From contig NC_031502.1 in the NCBI RefSeq assembly GCF_000237925.1, positions 52,651,120 through 52,715,119 of the forward strand: a stretch of 64,000 bases of DNA. Direction: 5' to 3'. Numbering within the stretch: position 1 is the stretch's first letter; each line of letters begins with the position of its first letter. A program made the translations under genes and the position numbers. The notes beneath the pieces are model-generated. The model searched no databases, was not told the origin of the DNA, and saw nothing but the letters and a program-made list of their open reading frames with translations. Positions 47,199 to 62,100 of this stretch are shown in pieces. This DNA is from Schistosoma mansoni. Taxonomy: Eukaryota > Platyhelminthes > Trematoda > Strigeidida > Schistosomatidae.

Positions 47199-50100
47199 AT
47201 TGTATATAAGGACATAATACAGGAAGAAAGAATTAGTTCGTAGGAAGAGAGGTGTAATTTAAATCTCACGGTTTAAGGGAAGATAAAGAGTGTACACACC
47301 CACCCCATTGTGACCGATTCTCAGCCATGTCATCAAGAGTCTCCAGCCATTGGTTACGATAATCACGCAGACCTCAATACTGATTGGAAGCTTCAGTAGT
47401 GCAAGGGGTGTGATACCATTCCGGCACCCTGTCGAGACTAATGGTCCTCAGGTGAGGTCACCACCTAAATCTCAAATGAAACCCTGTGCCACAAGCAGTT
47501 AAAGTACTGATAGAAATCAAGTCCCCGCTGTATTCGGTACAAATATACATACTCTCTCATCCAAATAATATTTGCATCAGTTGTGAGACTGTTACTTTCA
47601 TTGTGTTAAGTGATTCTGATGTAGCGTGGAAAACATTTCTCATGAAGGCTTCACAGCGTTTAGTTATATGAAACATATTAAAAGGGACAGTAAACTAAAC
47701 ACATCGCCTATCCATTTCATGGCTCCGTTTCCGCTGGCTCTTTAACTATTTTTAGCTCATTATATAACTTATGCTATGAAAGTTTAAAACCTAGTATTTA
47801 TACGTAGTCGCATTGATGATATTCATAGCACAGTGTTATTGTCAAAAATATATCATAACCAAATTTATGCATTGTTTGACTACCATTATAGACACGCGGA
47901 ATCTATGTCTGAAGTTGCTTCCTGTTCATATACTGCTCGTCACGTAAGTGCAATTAAAGTTTAAATACTTCTTTGTATTATTTAGAATACTCTAAATTAG
48001 CACCTTCAGTGTAAGTTAGACAAACGTTCTCTGGTTGGAAATAAACTTAACAAAATTTTACGAAACATAAAAACAACTTACATATAAATCTGAAATCATT
48101 AATTAATTTTCGACATTGTAAAAAATCTATGATTTGAATGTTCATATAATTCAATAGAAGTAAACAGCTGTGAAAGCTAAGACGACCTTCTGGCTTCCTA
48201 ACTCCCATTTGCCTCGACAGTATCTATTGATAGACCCCTACTTTTAATTTGAATATAGAGTAGCACATGACAGATACGATCCATCTTCTTTAATATAAAT
48301 GGGCTCCTAGCTTTTACTAGCCCTCCTCTCTCATACACACGAACAAATGCAGATGAAGACCACAAATGTAGCAGCAGCCTCCGCATCGATAGGCCTCCAC
48401 ATTCACAAAGGAAAAAGCAAGATTCTCAAATGCAACACGGAGAACACCAACCCAATCACACTTGATGGCGAAACTCTGGAAGAGGGGGAAACATTCAAGT
48501 ACCTGGGGAGCATCGTTGATAAACAAGGAGGATCGGATGCAGATGTAAAGGCGAGGATTGGCAAAGCAAGGGCAGCATTTCTACAATTGAAGAATATATG
48601 GAACTCAAAACAACTCTCAACCAATTTCAAGGTCAGAATCTTTAATACGAACGTAAAGACAGTCAGTTCTACTGTACGGAGCTGAAACGTGGAGAACTAC
48701 TACAACCATCATCAGGAAGGTACAAGTATTTATCAACAGTTGTCTACGCAAAATACTCAACATCCGATGGCCGGATACTATCAGCAACAGCGTTTTATGG
48801 GAGAGGACAAACCAGCTTCCGGCTGAAGAGGAAATTAGGAAAAGACATTGGAAGTGGATCAGACATACATTAAGGAATTCACCAATGTGCATTACAAGGC
48901 AATCCCTAACTTGGAATCCGGAAGGGAAGCGGAAAAGAGGAAGGCCAAAGAACACACTACGCCGGGAAATAGAAGCAGATATGAAAAGGATGAATGTTAA
49001 TCTGAAGGGAAATACGGAATACAATAGACTTCTCAGAATCAATTAGAGGATTTGGACTTCACAGATGACCTAGCCCTCCTCTCTCATACACACGAACAAA
49101 TGCAGATGAAGACCACAAATGTAGCAGCAGCCTCCGCATCGATAGGCCTCCACATTCACAAAGGAAAAAGCAAGATTCTCAAATGCAACACGGAGAACAC
49201 CAACCCAATCACACTTGATGGCGAAACTCTGGAAGAGGGGGAAACATTCAAGTACCTGGGGAGCATCGTTGATAAACAAGGAGGATCGGATGCAGATGTA
49301 AAGGCGAGGATTGGCAAAGCAAGGGCAGCATTTCTACAATTGAAGAACATATGGAACTCAAAACAACTCTCAACTAATTTCAAAGTGAGAATCTTCAATA
49401 CGGACCTCGAGACAGTCAGTCCTACTGTACCGAGCTGAAATGTGGAGAACTACTACAACCATCATCAGGAAGGTACAAGTATTTATCAACAGTTGTCTAC
49501 GCAAAATACTCAACATCCGATGGCCGGATACTATCAGCAACAGCGTTTTATGGGAGAGGACAAACCAGCTTCCGGCTGAAGAGGAAATTAGGAAAAGACG
49601 TTGGAAGTGGATCGGACATACATTAAGGAATTCACCAATGTGCATTACAAGGCAATCCCTAACTTGGAATCCGGAAGGGAAGCGGAAAAGAGGAAGGCCA
49701 AAGAACACACTACGCCGGGAAATAGAAGCCGATATGAAAAGGATGAATGTTAACTGGAAAGAACTGGAAAGGAAGGCTCAGGACAGAGTTGGATGGAGAA
49801 TGCTGGTGAGCGGCCTATGCTCCTCGACGAGGGGTAACAGGCGTAAGTAAGTCCTAGCTTTTAATGATTACCCATTATTGAACAAGTAATTTCTTGATAT
49901 GTTTGTCACTGTACATGTAACCGGTTCTAGAAAGGATACATTCCATAACGTGATTTGAATAAAACCTCAAGGTACTGATTGAATAATCAGACCATATTGG
50001 TTTGGATCTCTTCCTTTATCTCTGAAACTAATTGTATTTATATTATCCTTGATAGAATCACTTACAATCAACATTCTAGAAATCCTGACAAACATTTCAT

Positions 50101-53100
50101 GAGGATAGAGGAAAAGTTTATGAATTACCGTTCTATAAAAAGACTAAGCTGAACTGAGTTTGAAGAAGCAACTTCCAGATAACCAAGTCTCCCAATGCGT
50201 TACACGGTTTTCTTAGAATATATTTTCTGGCGTTCTTGATACCCAACTTATTATATATTCTCATACATTATAGGCTGGAGTAAAAAACGGAATGCTTCTA
50301 GGAAGAGCCAAACAACTATGCCCAGACTTAATTGTTTTACCTTATGACTTCGAGGCTTACAAAGCAGTATCAGAGCTACTATATAGTACAATTTCTCGGT
50401 AAGTCAGTTGCTTTTGAACTTATTAATGGAAAATAGGCTTGTAACACTAACTTACATTTTCATCTTAAGAATGGCTTTTGGCAATCCTCCAAACCATACA
50501 AGTAACAAGTCCTCAGTTGTAGATATACAATCAGTAAGAAACCAAATGGTAGAGTTCAACCGTACCCGCCAGAATTATTAGATGATTCCCACTTCATATC
50601 ACTGATCGACTGAAGTTTTCTATATCAATTATTTGATTTCAAATACTCGCCATGCGGCCTGAGATTAGGTCCTGAGGCTGACGGCCTCAAAAATGAGTTA
50701 TAATCAAGTCATAGGGAGCATCTATCCCTTAGTCTATTGTCTAACGTCAATCAATGACAAAAACCATTTCATAACCATAGCTAGTTTTTCACCTGCTTTT
50801 CTTTTTAGTGAAATATATCTGAAAGGTCTTACATATGTCTCGACAGTTTCCTTTCGTTTCTTTACAAAAAAAATGCCTGGACCTTGGTTTGACTGTTATT
50901 CTGAGGTTTTCGTCTAAAATTTATATTAGCCTATTTCATTCCGTACATTATAGCTTCACTCGAGACATCCAAGCGGTAAGCTGTGATGAACTGTATGCTG
51001 ACTGTACAGAACTACTAATTTACTCAAATGAAAACGAGATCAAACCGAAACTTCATGATAGTAATTGGGAGGCAACCTATCAAATCATTAATCCGTTAAT
51101 TTTGGGTGGTTATATACGAGAATTAGTAAGAGACATCACTGGTGGCTGTACAGCGTCTATTGGGTTTGGTACAAGTAAATTATTGGCACGTTTAGCCACA
51201 AAGAAGGCTAAGCCCAACGGCCAGTATTGGCTTCTTGGCCGTTCCGGAGGCGCATGTCCGAAACTAGATAGGCAAACAAAAAATGAAAGCTGGAGGTGGT
51301 ATTCTTCAGATGAAAATATAGAACAGCTAGAAACCCACTCGGAATGTGAACTAACTGGAGATGAGTACCAGTGGTTGTGCAACCTACCCCTTACTGAAAT
51401 CCCAAGTAAGATTTTTTATGATATATAGATAATATGCTCATTGGATTAACGTGCTACAGCCATATTTTCCCCGCAAAATATATTTTTACATTTTAGATAT
51501 CGGTAGATCCCTGGCAGGTAAAATATTTCAAGCATTCGATGCCAAAACATGCGGCCAACTGATGTCCAAAGTCTCTCACAATCAAATCACAAGTTTACTG
51601 GGCAAGAAAACTGGTAATCGGGTTTACATGGCATGTCGCGGAAAGGTTGGTCAGTTTTTCATGATCATAATGCTCCAGTAACTCTGTCCATTAGTTATAA
51701 ACAAATACACAACATAAGTTGAGCCACAGCCGTGAAATATAAGTATTCCCATATAACTCCAGCATGTCCCACGCATTCAACACTAAGTTCTTTGTTTAGC
51801 TTCAAGGGACAGTAACCCGTTTTGGTTTTTGATCGGTCGCCTAACACTTTTAAGACTTTTGAGGACGATGAGATTTACTGTACCGTTTTCTTTAAGAGCG
51901 CTGTCAACATAAGGACGGCATAGAGCCTGCTTAAATCAGCCTATTACTCAACTAGTGAAACATTGAAGCAAACGATATGCTAGCCGAGTCACCAAAATAA
52001 AACCCTATATGTTTAAATGATTAGCGAGTGGAATTCCCAAAGGTTTCTATTGGCGGTACCTACTTCCATACTACATTAATGGCAATACTTCCATTATTTA
52101 GACCTAGTTCTTTTGTCTTGTAAACATCTCTTACTATTTTAGGATTTGGATAGTTTGCAATTCGAGAAGGAATATAAATCTGTATCAGCATCAATGAACT
52201 ACGGAATTCGACTAAGCTCAGTAAGTTCCCTGAATATGAATTTCCATTAACGTACTAATTTTATTCGTAAAAATAATAAAATCAAAAGACCAGTTTCATC
52301 AAAACCAGATGATTTATTAGATCAATGCACTTCAAAATGTGAATGGACACTAACTTGTTAAGACATTCATATGTGAGAAATAGAAGTCAAATAGATAACT
52401 AAGACAAAATCTTCAAAAGGAGAATTTGTTGCTCGATAAAAAACATAACTTCTCACGTTAACAGGAGAATACTGATGAAAAACAGATGTATATTTATTAA
52501 AGACAGTAGATGAATGACAACCGTAGCGATCATTCATGAGGTTGATTATTTATAGGATCACTGGCAATAATTGAGTATCGATGTTCAACGAAATACAATA
52601 TATATCGAATAGATACCTTACATAGTTTGCTGGTGATAAGCTACAAGTGAGATTTTGTTTCAACTCTACGACTGTTTAGATAAGAATAAGGAGCAGTTAA
52701 TGAGAGGCTGTTATCTGCAAGATCCTTTTCCAGTTGACGAGGAAATCCAAAATTGTTTTGCAGTTTAGAAAAACGCTATTGCTCTACAACTTACCAACGT
52801 GTTGATATTACGAGAACTCTGAAATTTTAACTACAGCAGATAAGTCATCAACCGTAACTAGTCTCTTTCTATGCTCTTGGATGGAATTGTGGTTACAAAT
52901 TCACATGTGCGCACCAAAAGAGATCAAAGATTTTGTATTTTCTTACTTTTTTAGATCCGAAGAACGTTTGTAATAGTTTTCATGATGGATTAGCTTAAAA
53001 AGAAGGGACCAAATAAGCAATAATCATGTGTCTAAAAATGACCAACTTCTGCTTCAGGTAGAGGCTGCCACTGATGGGATTTAACTATGCCCAGAGGAAG

Positions 53101-56100
53101 ACATGTATTAGCGATGAAATTGGATCACTATCGCGCTCTATCATAAACTGACTGAAGTTGGATATATGGACCATTAAATTTTTAATTAGTGGTCTGATAA
53201 TAACGTACACACTGCGAGACCTGAGTGTTATTGGTTTGATCCTTGATGCAACAATTTCTTGTTTATTTAACCCATTGACCTTAATCAATAGATCCTTGTA
53301 AACGTTATAAATGTTTTGTGTTGCTAGCGGTTAAACAAAAACCCACCATCTAAATAGAATCATATTATCCTGTAACAGCTTTTCTCGTTTCATTGCACAG
53401 ATCAGTAGTGTTGACGTCCAATCCTCATTCAACCATCTAAAAACGTAGGACCAGAAAATATATGCATCGGTCCAAGTTGCCACACCTCATTAGCACAATA
53501 AGATCAATACTAAATTCTTAGTAGTTATCTTAATGGTACAAATATATAAAAGAAAGATTGTATATAAGGATATAATACAGGAAGAAATAATTTTAATCTC
53601 ATAGTTTAAGGGAAGACAAAGAGTGTATCCATTGTGACCGATTCTCAGCCATGTCACCCAGAGTCTTCAACCATTGGTTACGATAGTCGCACGGACCCCA
53701 ACCAAGTATTCTGCATCTACCAACATGGCTCAGACTCGAAGTTAGTGACTTCAAGTACTGATGCCATTTTTCGGTTTGGCCGCCCCTCACTCTATTCCAA
53801 CCATCCCCAATACTAGTCAGAATAGCGCGTCGTGGTAATCGGTGTCTAGGCATACGTAACACGTGGCCCAACCATTTCAGTCGATGAAGATTCACAACCT
53901 CATCAACCGATTTACCATCATTCCCTAACACCCTGTATCTAGCCTCACTATTACTCACGCGGTGATCCTAGCAGGCGCGAGCACTATTTCTAAGACATCT
54001 ATGGTCAAATACTAGTAGCTTACGAGTATCTTCTACTCTTAGTGGTTACGTTTCGCAGCCGTAAAGTAGAACAGAAAGAACTGCCGCAACAGTATATTCG
54101 TCCTTTAATTGATAGACAGGCATCTCGCCTGCGCCATAGGTGACGTAAGTTGGCAAAAGCAAAACGAGCTTTTTAAATCCATGTCGAGATTTCTCCATAC
54201 ACCAACTTATTAGGGCTGATCAGACTTCCAAGGTAGGTGAAGTTATCAACACGACCGACTACTTCACTCCCTATCCTTAGTTCAGGTGTTGACACAGGCC
54301 AGTCCTGGAGTAACAATTTACATGTACAGGGGGGAAAACGCATTAAAAATATCCTGGCATTGTTACTCAGTTCTAACAGAAGACTGCATTTTGTCAGCGT
54401 CTTCACCAAATAGGACTATGTCATCTTTCGTCTAAATGGGAACAGTTCTGGAGAGACGACAACAACTAGACACAACTGTTAAAAAATTATGGCTCAAACC
54501 GAATTTTTCACAGACTAAATTTTTTTCGAGACTCTGGGACAACCGATAATTTAGATTGGCTGGCACCATCAAATATTACCCGCATTGGCATCTAGCATTC
54601 TGTACCAGCATAAAACAATGGAGTTTGTCTGTCTGCAGTTCACAACCAATTACCCAGATGAGCACAGTTCTTTACTATTTCCATTGATTTTTCGAGGAGA
54701 AATATGGACATGAGATTCTCATGATCTACAAACAAGACAAAAGACTTTTAATACAAAACGCAAGACGCCATTCAAAAACCATAGAAACAAAACTTCACAA
54801 GAAAGTGTGGCTATAAGTTAATGCAGTTGTGTAATCACTGTATCTAGATTGCTGATTGATGGTATTTTCTGAAATCTGTAACTAGACGAAAAAACAGGTT
54901 TGTGTGGCAAACGTAGTAAAAGCTAGTGATGCAATCACATAGTACGTTGTAAAGAGATACAACTTTAATTGTTATCACTGATCAACTCTACGTAGAATTA
55001 ATGTAACGCCAATATATGCTAAAAAGATCGTATATGGTTCAGAAGGAAGACTAATGAAATAAGCTATGATATTTTAGATTAGTGAACGTAAACAACTCAG
55101 TATTTACATCCGAACACCTAAGACAATTTCTGAAACAACTATTTAATTAATTCAGGCTTTTTTTTTACTTGTCTGTGCGTTTCACGCATTCACTAGGTAT
55201 TATTTGGAGTCAGGTTTCCCTGAACTCCGAGACGTCTGCAGTTAAAACGTACATAACTGGACTGCCAATTTCGGACAGCAACCATACAAAATACGGTTTA
55301 ATTTTTCGATTTGTTTTGTTATTAGTGGTTGGTATACACCTATGTGAATAGTAGAACCACGAATTAAAATATACATATTGAATTTCGACTTATTGTGGAT
55401 TATAATGAATTCCTATTTCTGGAATTTACGCCGAAAATGTATCAGTGTACATAATTAACGATCCAAATTTTATTCAAAATATTTATTTGATATGTAAAAG
55501 ATTTGCTGTTTATAATTGAACTTTTAGCGATCTGAATTAGAAGCCTTAGTACAGTCACTATGCGAAGAATTGAGCTCTAGAATGCGAAATATCAAAATGA
55601 GTTCAATGAACGAAGGCTGTGTAGGAAAATCACTAACCATCAAATTATACTTACGACTTCCTAACGCCCCTGTGCAGACTTCAAAATATATGGGTAAGTG
55701 GTACGGAGTGTATCTTTATAATGCAATTAATTTCGTATGTACATACACTTTTTCGAATTAAGTTCACTTATGCACGGACGTTACACATCATTAAATTATT
55801 TGAATAGGAAAATACTTCGTTTACAACTTCGCGGCATTCCTTAATTCCTCTGTATTCATGATACTGATTAATTATAGAAATACTGACAATGTGACTTGAA
55901 CTTTCGAAAGTTGTGCGCCCAAAAAATATAAACGCTTGGCAACTGAAAATTGTATAACCTGAACCACTACAGAATAACTACAGTTGTATTCCAGCTTATT
56001 CTTGATTCTGTTTGTAAAAGTGGCAAATTCATCAAACATCAGTAAAACTACTGCAATAAGTAAAATACTCACTCACGTTTTTACAATATCATTAAACGAC

Positions 56101-59100
56101 AGCAGTAGGTATGTAAAAATTTACTAATTATCACATAGTACGCTGGAATACACTAAGTATCTAAAGATCTGTCTGGTAAAAGTTTAATGATTAAATCGAC
56201 ATAACGTCATTAACGCCTGGAACTGCTGTCCAGTTTAAAATCTTTAACTTGAAAAACAGGGGCAAACAGGTTATTTTGATAAAAACAGTACTATACTCGA
56301 TTAATAAAGCATTTTTCTCACTAAATCTTGTTGAAGAAGTTGAATAAGCGTTAAAAAGTATGACTCCCGATACTTTTTAGATGTACGCTATAAGTAATGG
56401 TATTTAAAGCGAATTAATCTCATGAAGAACGTTGTGGTACGTTTGGTTTTCTCTAAATATAATTTACTGAAACATCTATTACATGTACCAATATATGTCA
56501 TTTGACCTCATCGTAAGTCAGTTGTGTTTAACAATGTAACAGTTGATTAAGGATTGTAAATCAGTTTAGGAGTCTTTACTATCAGGATAAGCACTTGAAC
56601 AAAAGTAGGTTTTAAATAGCGAATATTTTCTTACGATGCTGAGAATAATTCAATTGGAAAAGACACGCTGTGAGATATGAGTGACAGTTGTCAACTAAAC
56701 CGACGTTTTTTAGTTAATAATGTACAGGTGTACAAATAAGTATATCAGCACCGCTGAAATAATGTTTGGAGCATAACATGTAAAACGCATGTGAATTCTT
56801 AGTAAGTAGCTGAGTCGTTGATATGTCACGTGAAGCCAAGCCCCAATTAGGCAACGGGGTAGACAGGCCTACTCATTTACACTAAATTTAAGTGAATATC
56901 TTATACGTAAAATTGGACCTACTTTGATGCCACCCGTTGACTGTTTTGTGTTGTGTGTGAAAAAACTATTGTTCTACCCCATACCTGTTTCTCGGTCATT
57001 TGATCGGATGATCGAATCAAGTGTAATAACATAGTTTTGAGTTTTGTCCTACTGATCTAATTATTTAATGTCTAGTGCAGGGCAATGGACCGCATATCTT
57101 ATATCGCCATATTAGCACTTCCATACACAGAACACGCTTTTCTCGATGCACGTTCGCGTAAAAAACAGTATGGAAATGACATTATGTTATCTACAAAATA
57201 CAAACGAAACAAAACCCCGATTTTGTGTCTTATAAATCAATTAATTCATTGAACATATTTTTTCAATCTCAAGTGATTATATGATAAGCGAGCATAAATC
57301 GTTTCTCACTTCCTAATTTAGGTCATGGTTTATGTTCAATAACCAATCACACTATACAAATGACTGAACATACAGCAGACGCTACAGTCCTTTATCGATA
57401 TGCAGTAAAGACAGTTTATCGATTATGTCCTGAACCAGAAGATTTACGGGGAGTGAGTTTACCATATGTTTTAAGTATACTGAAACTATTATAACATATT
57501 ATGTAGCTCTCCCTAGGAAACGTTTATTTTTGGATGGATATACAACAGAATTAAATTTAATAAAATATTTTCTGCACTATGAATGCATATAATTGAAAGT
57601 AAAACTTGCAAAACTTACCTTTAACATTGTGTTTGTCTAAATTGCGGAGTTTACCTCATAAATCATTATTATCCCAAGCCAAAACAGATTTCACAATCCA
57701 TGTAATTTTGATACTAACAAAGCAGACCAGAAAAAAGTCGACCATTACAGCATGAAGGAGAAACTTTACCTTAAATTGTTTTCCGAGATTAATTTCAAGA
57801 CAATCGGTTACCTAACGAAAAAGTCTAAGTATCTATCAGCTAAATCGCTGAATGTACTTAACTTGGATTGTAGAACCATCAAAGCAAATAGAAACCATAC
57901 AAGCACTTTGATCTGTAGTACTGAAATCAATGACTACCCTTAGATTTCAGTAACATTCATGAATATAGTACCTATGTTTTAGATTGCTTTGGTCATTATG
58001 AGATGTTTCCTATCCATAATCTGATGAAAACATGAACGCATCTTTTATCCTAATGCTTACTGAGTGAAGGAAAGGAAATCTTCCCAACTCGTGAAATGAT
58101 GTCTGTCTGTTTGGTAACCAAACAATTTATTAAATGTTGCAGGCTACTTATTTCAAACTCCGAAGCGAAACACCGAGGAAATTAATCGTTCACATTTATT
58201 TCAGCTCATAATTTCACCATTCTGAGATCATGACTTTTAACATGAGTAAGTTGACTTGATAAGCGTATGCTACGGACAAAACGTTAAATGTTGGATTATT
58301 CTCGTAACTTGATTTAAATTTTAAGTGAAAATTCTGAATTAATTGATAACGAATCAAATGGAAACACAATTCTTCGAATCTTCCCAGGAAAAACAATTTT
58401 AAAAACGACTTGCTATTTAGGAACACTAGACATTACTCCAAAAAACTGTTATAAGGATAATTTATGAATATAGACTCCAATCTCAATGTAATATGCCCGG
58501 CAAGAAAAAGGGGGGGAAGTTTCAGATTAAATCAGCGAAGAAATAATTATTAAACATTTGTAAGATACATGTACAAAATCGACAGTTCGGAAAATAATAT
58601 TGAGTACATAATCCTGTTTGCTGCATTTTTGGGAACGAATCAAAATTTATCTCTAGGGGTTATACGGTAACCAATAAGAACTAGGTTGATGATCTTATAG
58701 AACTCATACTGAAGCTCCAAAAACTTTCAAATTAGTTGTACTACTTATCTGTCTATATATAAAGAATTATTAAAATTTTGGAAGACGGAGATTGTGACTA
58801 GTGTTTAATTTGACGTGTTAACTTTATTTTAACTTGTTAATTCGATCAACATTTTGTGTGTGACAAGATATTAGGGATTATTAATCAGTATACAAAGCAA
58901 TAGCAAGTGGTATTTACTCACCAAGATTTTGGGGACGGATCTGCAGATATCCATCTTCACGATTTATGAACAGGACAAGCAGTCCGAATAAAAGATGGGA
59001 ATGAGTTCCCCAAATTGATGATTCCCTCAGTGAAAACAGACTGAAAAATATCTCAAATTTTAGAATCGAATTCACAAAAGTACAAGATAATAAATAAAAT

Positions 59101-62100
59101 AGGTTTTGCTCTTTACTCAACTTGCTAGTGTAGTTCGTGTTCTCATGAATCAAGATGTCGGCATTTCATGGATCACACATAGAGCTGACAGGATCTATAC
59201 AGACATAATGGTGGAGAGAAAGAAACAATTCCCTACTACGTAACCAGTGCAAGCCAAAATAAAATCGCCATATCCTTAACAAAGTAGCTGGAAGTATGCT
59301 ACATCCAATACTTAAATTACGCTTAGAACTATATCAAAGCTAAATTTACTTAAAGGATTGACTGTGGCAAAACAAAAAAGGCAAAGCCATTCTCTAACTG
59401 AAAAGTACGAATAAAGCGGAATACTTCGAAGTGATCTGTTTTGACAAGTTGGTAGTTTTCGTACACTTATAATTGAGCCCTCACATTAGGGTGCTGTCAG
59501 ATCAGATTTTTAAACCCAATAACTTGGAAAGAAATTTATTAACCGAAATCGGTAATCAAGTCATAGAAAAACATGTAAAAGCCAAACATATGTGACCAGA
59601 CGTCACCTAATAAAGTTGTAAGTTACCTCAGAAATTTTTGAATGAGAAATAGCTTTATTACAAATGTTTGCCATAAAAAAAGGTTTTATGAACTGTAGTT
59701 TTGAATATTTCCATTCTCTACACACTTGACTATCATGCCCTAACGAATCACACAAGTTATCACTAGATGTTTGTAATTCATAAAAATCCACTTACATTTA
59801 CCATGCATGTCAATTAATAGGTAGAGTTTGCATACACAGTAAACAATGTCAATTTATTCTCAATGTTATGATAAATATGGTTTAATATGTTTTCCGTACA
59901 GATAGGATTGCAAGTTCATCAACTACAGCAGGGAGGCTCAAGGGTTAATGGTATGAAGATTATGAACCTATGTAGCAACGATCAAACATTCAAAGATAAC
60001 GACCAGTCACTTCGTTTGCCAAAAACAAACAACTTGGTAAACTCCCAATGTCAGCGAATTAGGTTGGTATTATTGTTTCAAAATCTACTGTTATTACAGT
60101 TACATAGAAATATGAGTCATTCTACATTTACCTGAAACCCAGCAAAGTTGATTATATTTTGCTATAGGCGATTTAATTTATACATGTAGAAACGAAACTT
60201 GTTTGGCAATAATGTGGTAGTTTATTTTCAAACTAAATTCAAAGATTAAATAATCTACTTGGATGACAAATTTGTTTGTTATGATCGCAGATACAACTAA
60301 ATGCAAATTATCTAGTTATGAACCAAATTACTTCATAATAATGGTAATAACTATGATTAGAACGCTTTTTGCCAGCACCGTCTTCGAAAATAGTAACGAT
60401 GTGGAAAACCCCGAAAGACGTCAAGTGATGTTCGAAATTTTAATTAAACTATTAACCAAACGGCACTACGTTATACAGCCTTACGACCCCTTTACCTTAT
60501 TTACATTTACAAACTTATAAAAAATAAAGGTAACCAGCCTGTGACAAACAGCTGAAATTCACAAATATATGTCCTCTGATCGAATTCGCATTGAGTACCT
60601 TGAATATGTGTAAATATCTAGCTTAAATGCTTTAGGACTTAGCTCTTGCCTAATGAAATGATCCTTCAGCTTCCACATCTAAGTAGTACTATTAACATTA
60701 TACAAAACATTGCATCTCTTTTTATAAAATTAAAACAAGTTAGCTTTATTCATGTCACTGTTTTAATGATCTATCGAGCAGTTTACAGCTGCAGTATTTC
60801 CACCAACTGCTTATAAAGTTGGAAAGTGAGATCCAGCAAACATTTATCATATCGAAGATACCTGGTGGTGGTACACGGGATTGTACTAAGAGGAAGTTAC
60901 AGTTACCAAAATAACTGAACGTGATTATTAGTATATCTATAGATTGTTATTAAACGTACATATTTTCCTTTTACTAATTATTTTTGCCGGATCAGTATAG
61001 ATATAGTTGAAAGCAAGCAGATAGCCACTGACCTTGGCCTACGCTATCACGAAACACCGAAACGATAAGTTTAGGTCACATGTTTCCTCGTAAAAACCCT
61101 GTTGATATATAACTTGCATGTTATTTTTGTTTATCTACAACTTCTAGGGTGACCGACAATGAAGACCAACGTCATCAAGAATTAAACATCACGGATGTAA
61201 ACAAAGATATTTCAAACGACTGTAATCGATTGGGACATTTAGAGGACAGACATAACACCAACCGAGCACTCGAAATACAGAAAAATGTGACAGTAAGTAC
61301 CAAAACTTAAAATTGCTGGGAAACTGTCAGGATGAACGCTTATCCATTAAAAGCATCACTTTATTTAACATAGGTTAGCTGTGATAACCAACCAGATAAA
61401 ACACTTTAAAGGTATGTGTGCCTAATGAGAAAAAATACATAGAAATTAGGGCAGGGGATCGATTAAGAAATACATTTAATGCGTTGCTATTTTTACTATT
61501 GATATTTTTTAAAACTGCTTCTGGAAGCTATGATCTAACAACGTATAATAATTTCAATCTTTTCTAGTCATGTAGTTCAAATTATATGCCCATCACAACT
61601 CCAGTAAAACAAAGAAACATATCAGTGAATGGCAGAAAGTTGCAGACAAAGCGCGTATATAAGGGAGGGAAATTATCAGTAGTCAAAAGTGCACGTCTTC
61701 AAAAGGCGAATTGTAAAACCATTTCAAAACACATAAGTACACCTACTCCTATGAACTCCATAAAACCTGAAATACCACAACTCGGTTGTTTAACACAGGC
61801 AATGGAAGACCCGAGTGGCTTGTTCACCAATAAAACATTGACAGAACTTCAACAAATTTTTGGTGATTGGATAACTAGTGAAGCAGGTGGGTACAAATCA
61901 GTGTTTAATAAAAAAGTTTGGGGGTAGTTACTTTTGAAAGATACCCAGTTTAGTAATAAATTACTAAGGTAGCAACACATCGTTAGAAATTATTTTTACA
62001 CAGGTTACATACACTGGGCGCTATCATTAGCTCAGCACCAATAATACCGCTACACCGATCGTGAAATGACGAATCCCTGAATTTACAGTCTATTACTTTA

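Noticed and set aside
55570-55761. Stand-alone 63-aa gene
   Set aside because: It is REV1 exon 14 continued past its GTAAGT donor.
59887-60135. Stand-alone 82-aa gene
   Set aside because: It is REV1 exon 16 (59902-60062) plus read-through into the intron; phases match the neighbouring exons.
60263-60520. Extra REV1 exon in intron 16
   Set aside because: An 85-codon open frame, but no acceptor/donor pair keeps the phase between exons 16 and 17, and no REV1-like sequence is visible.
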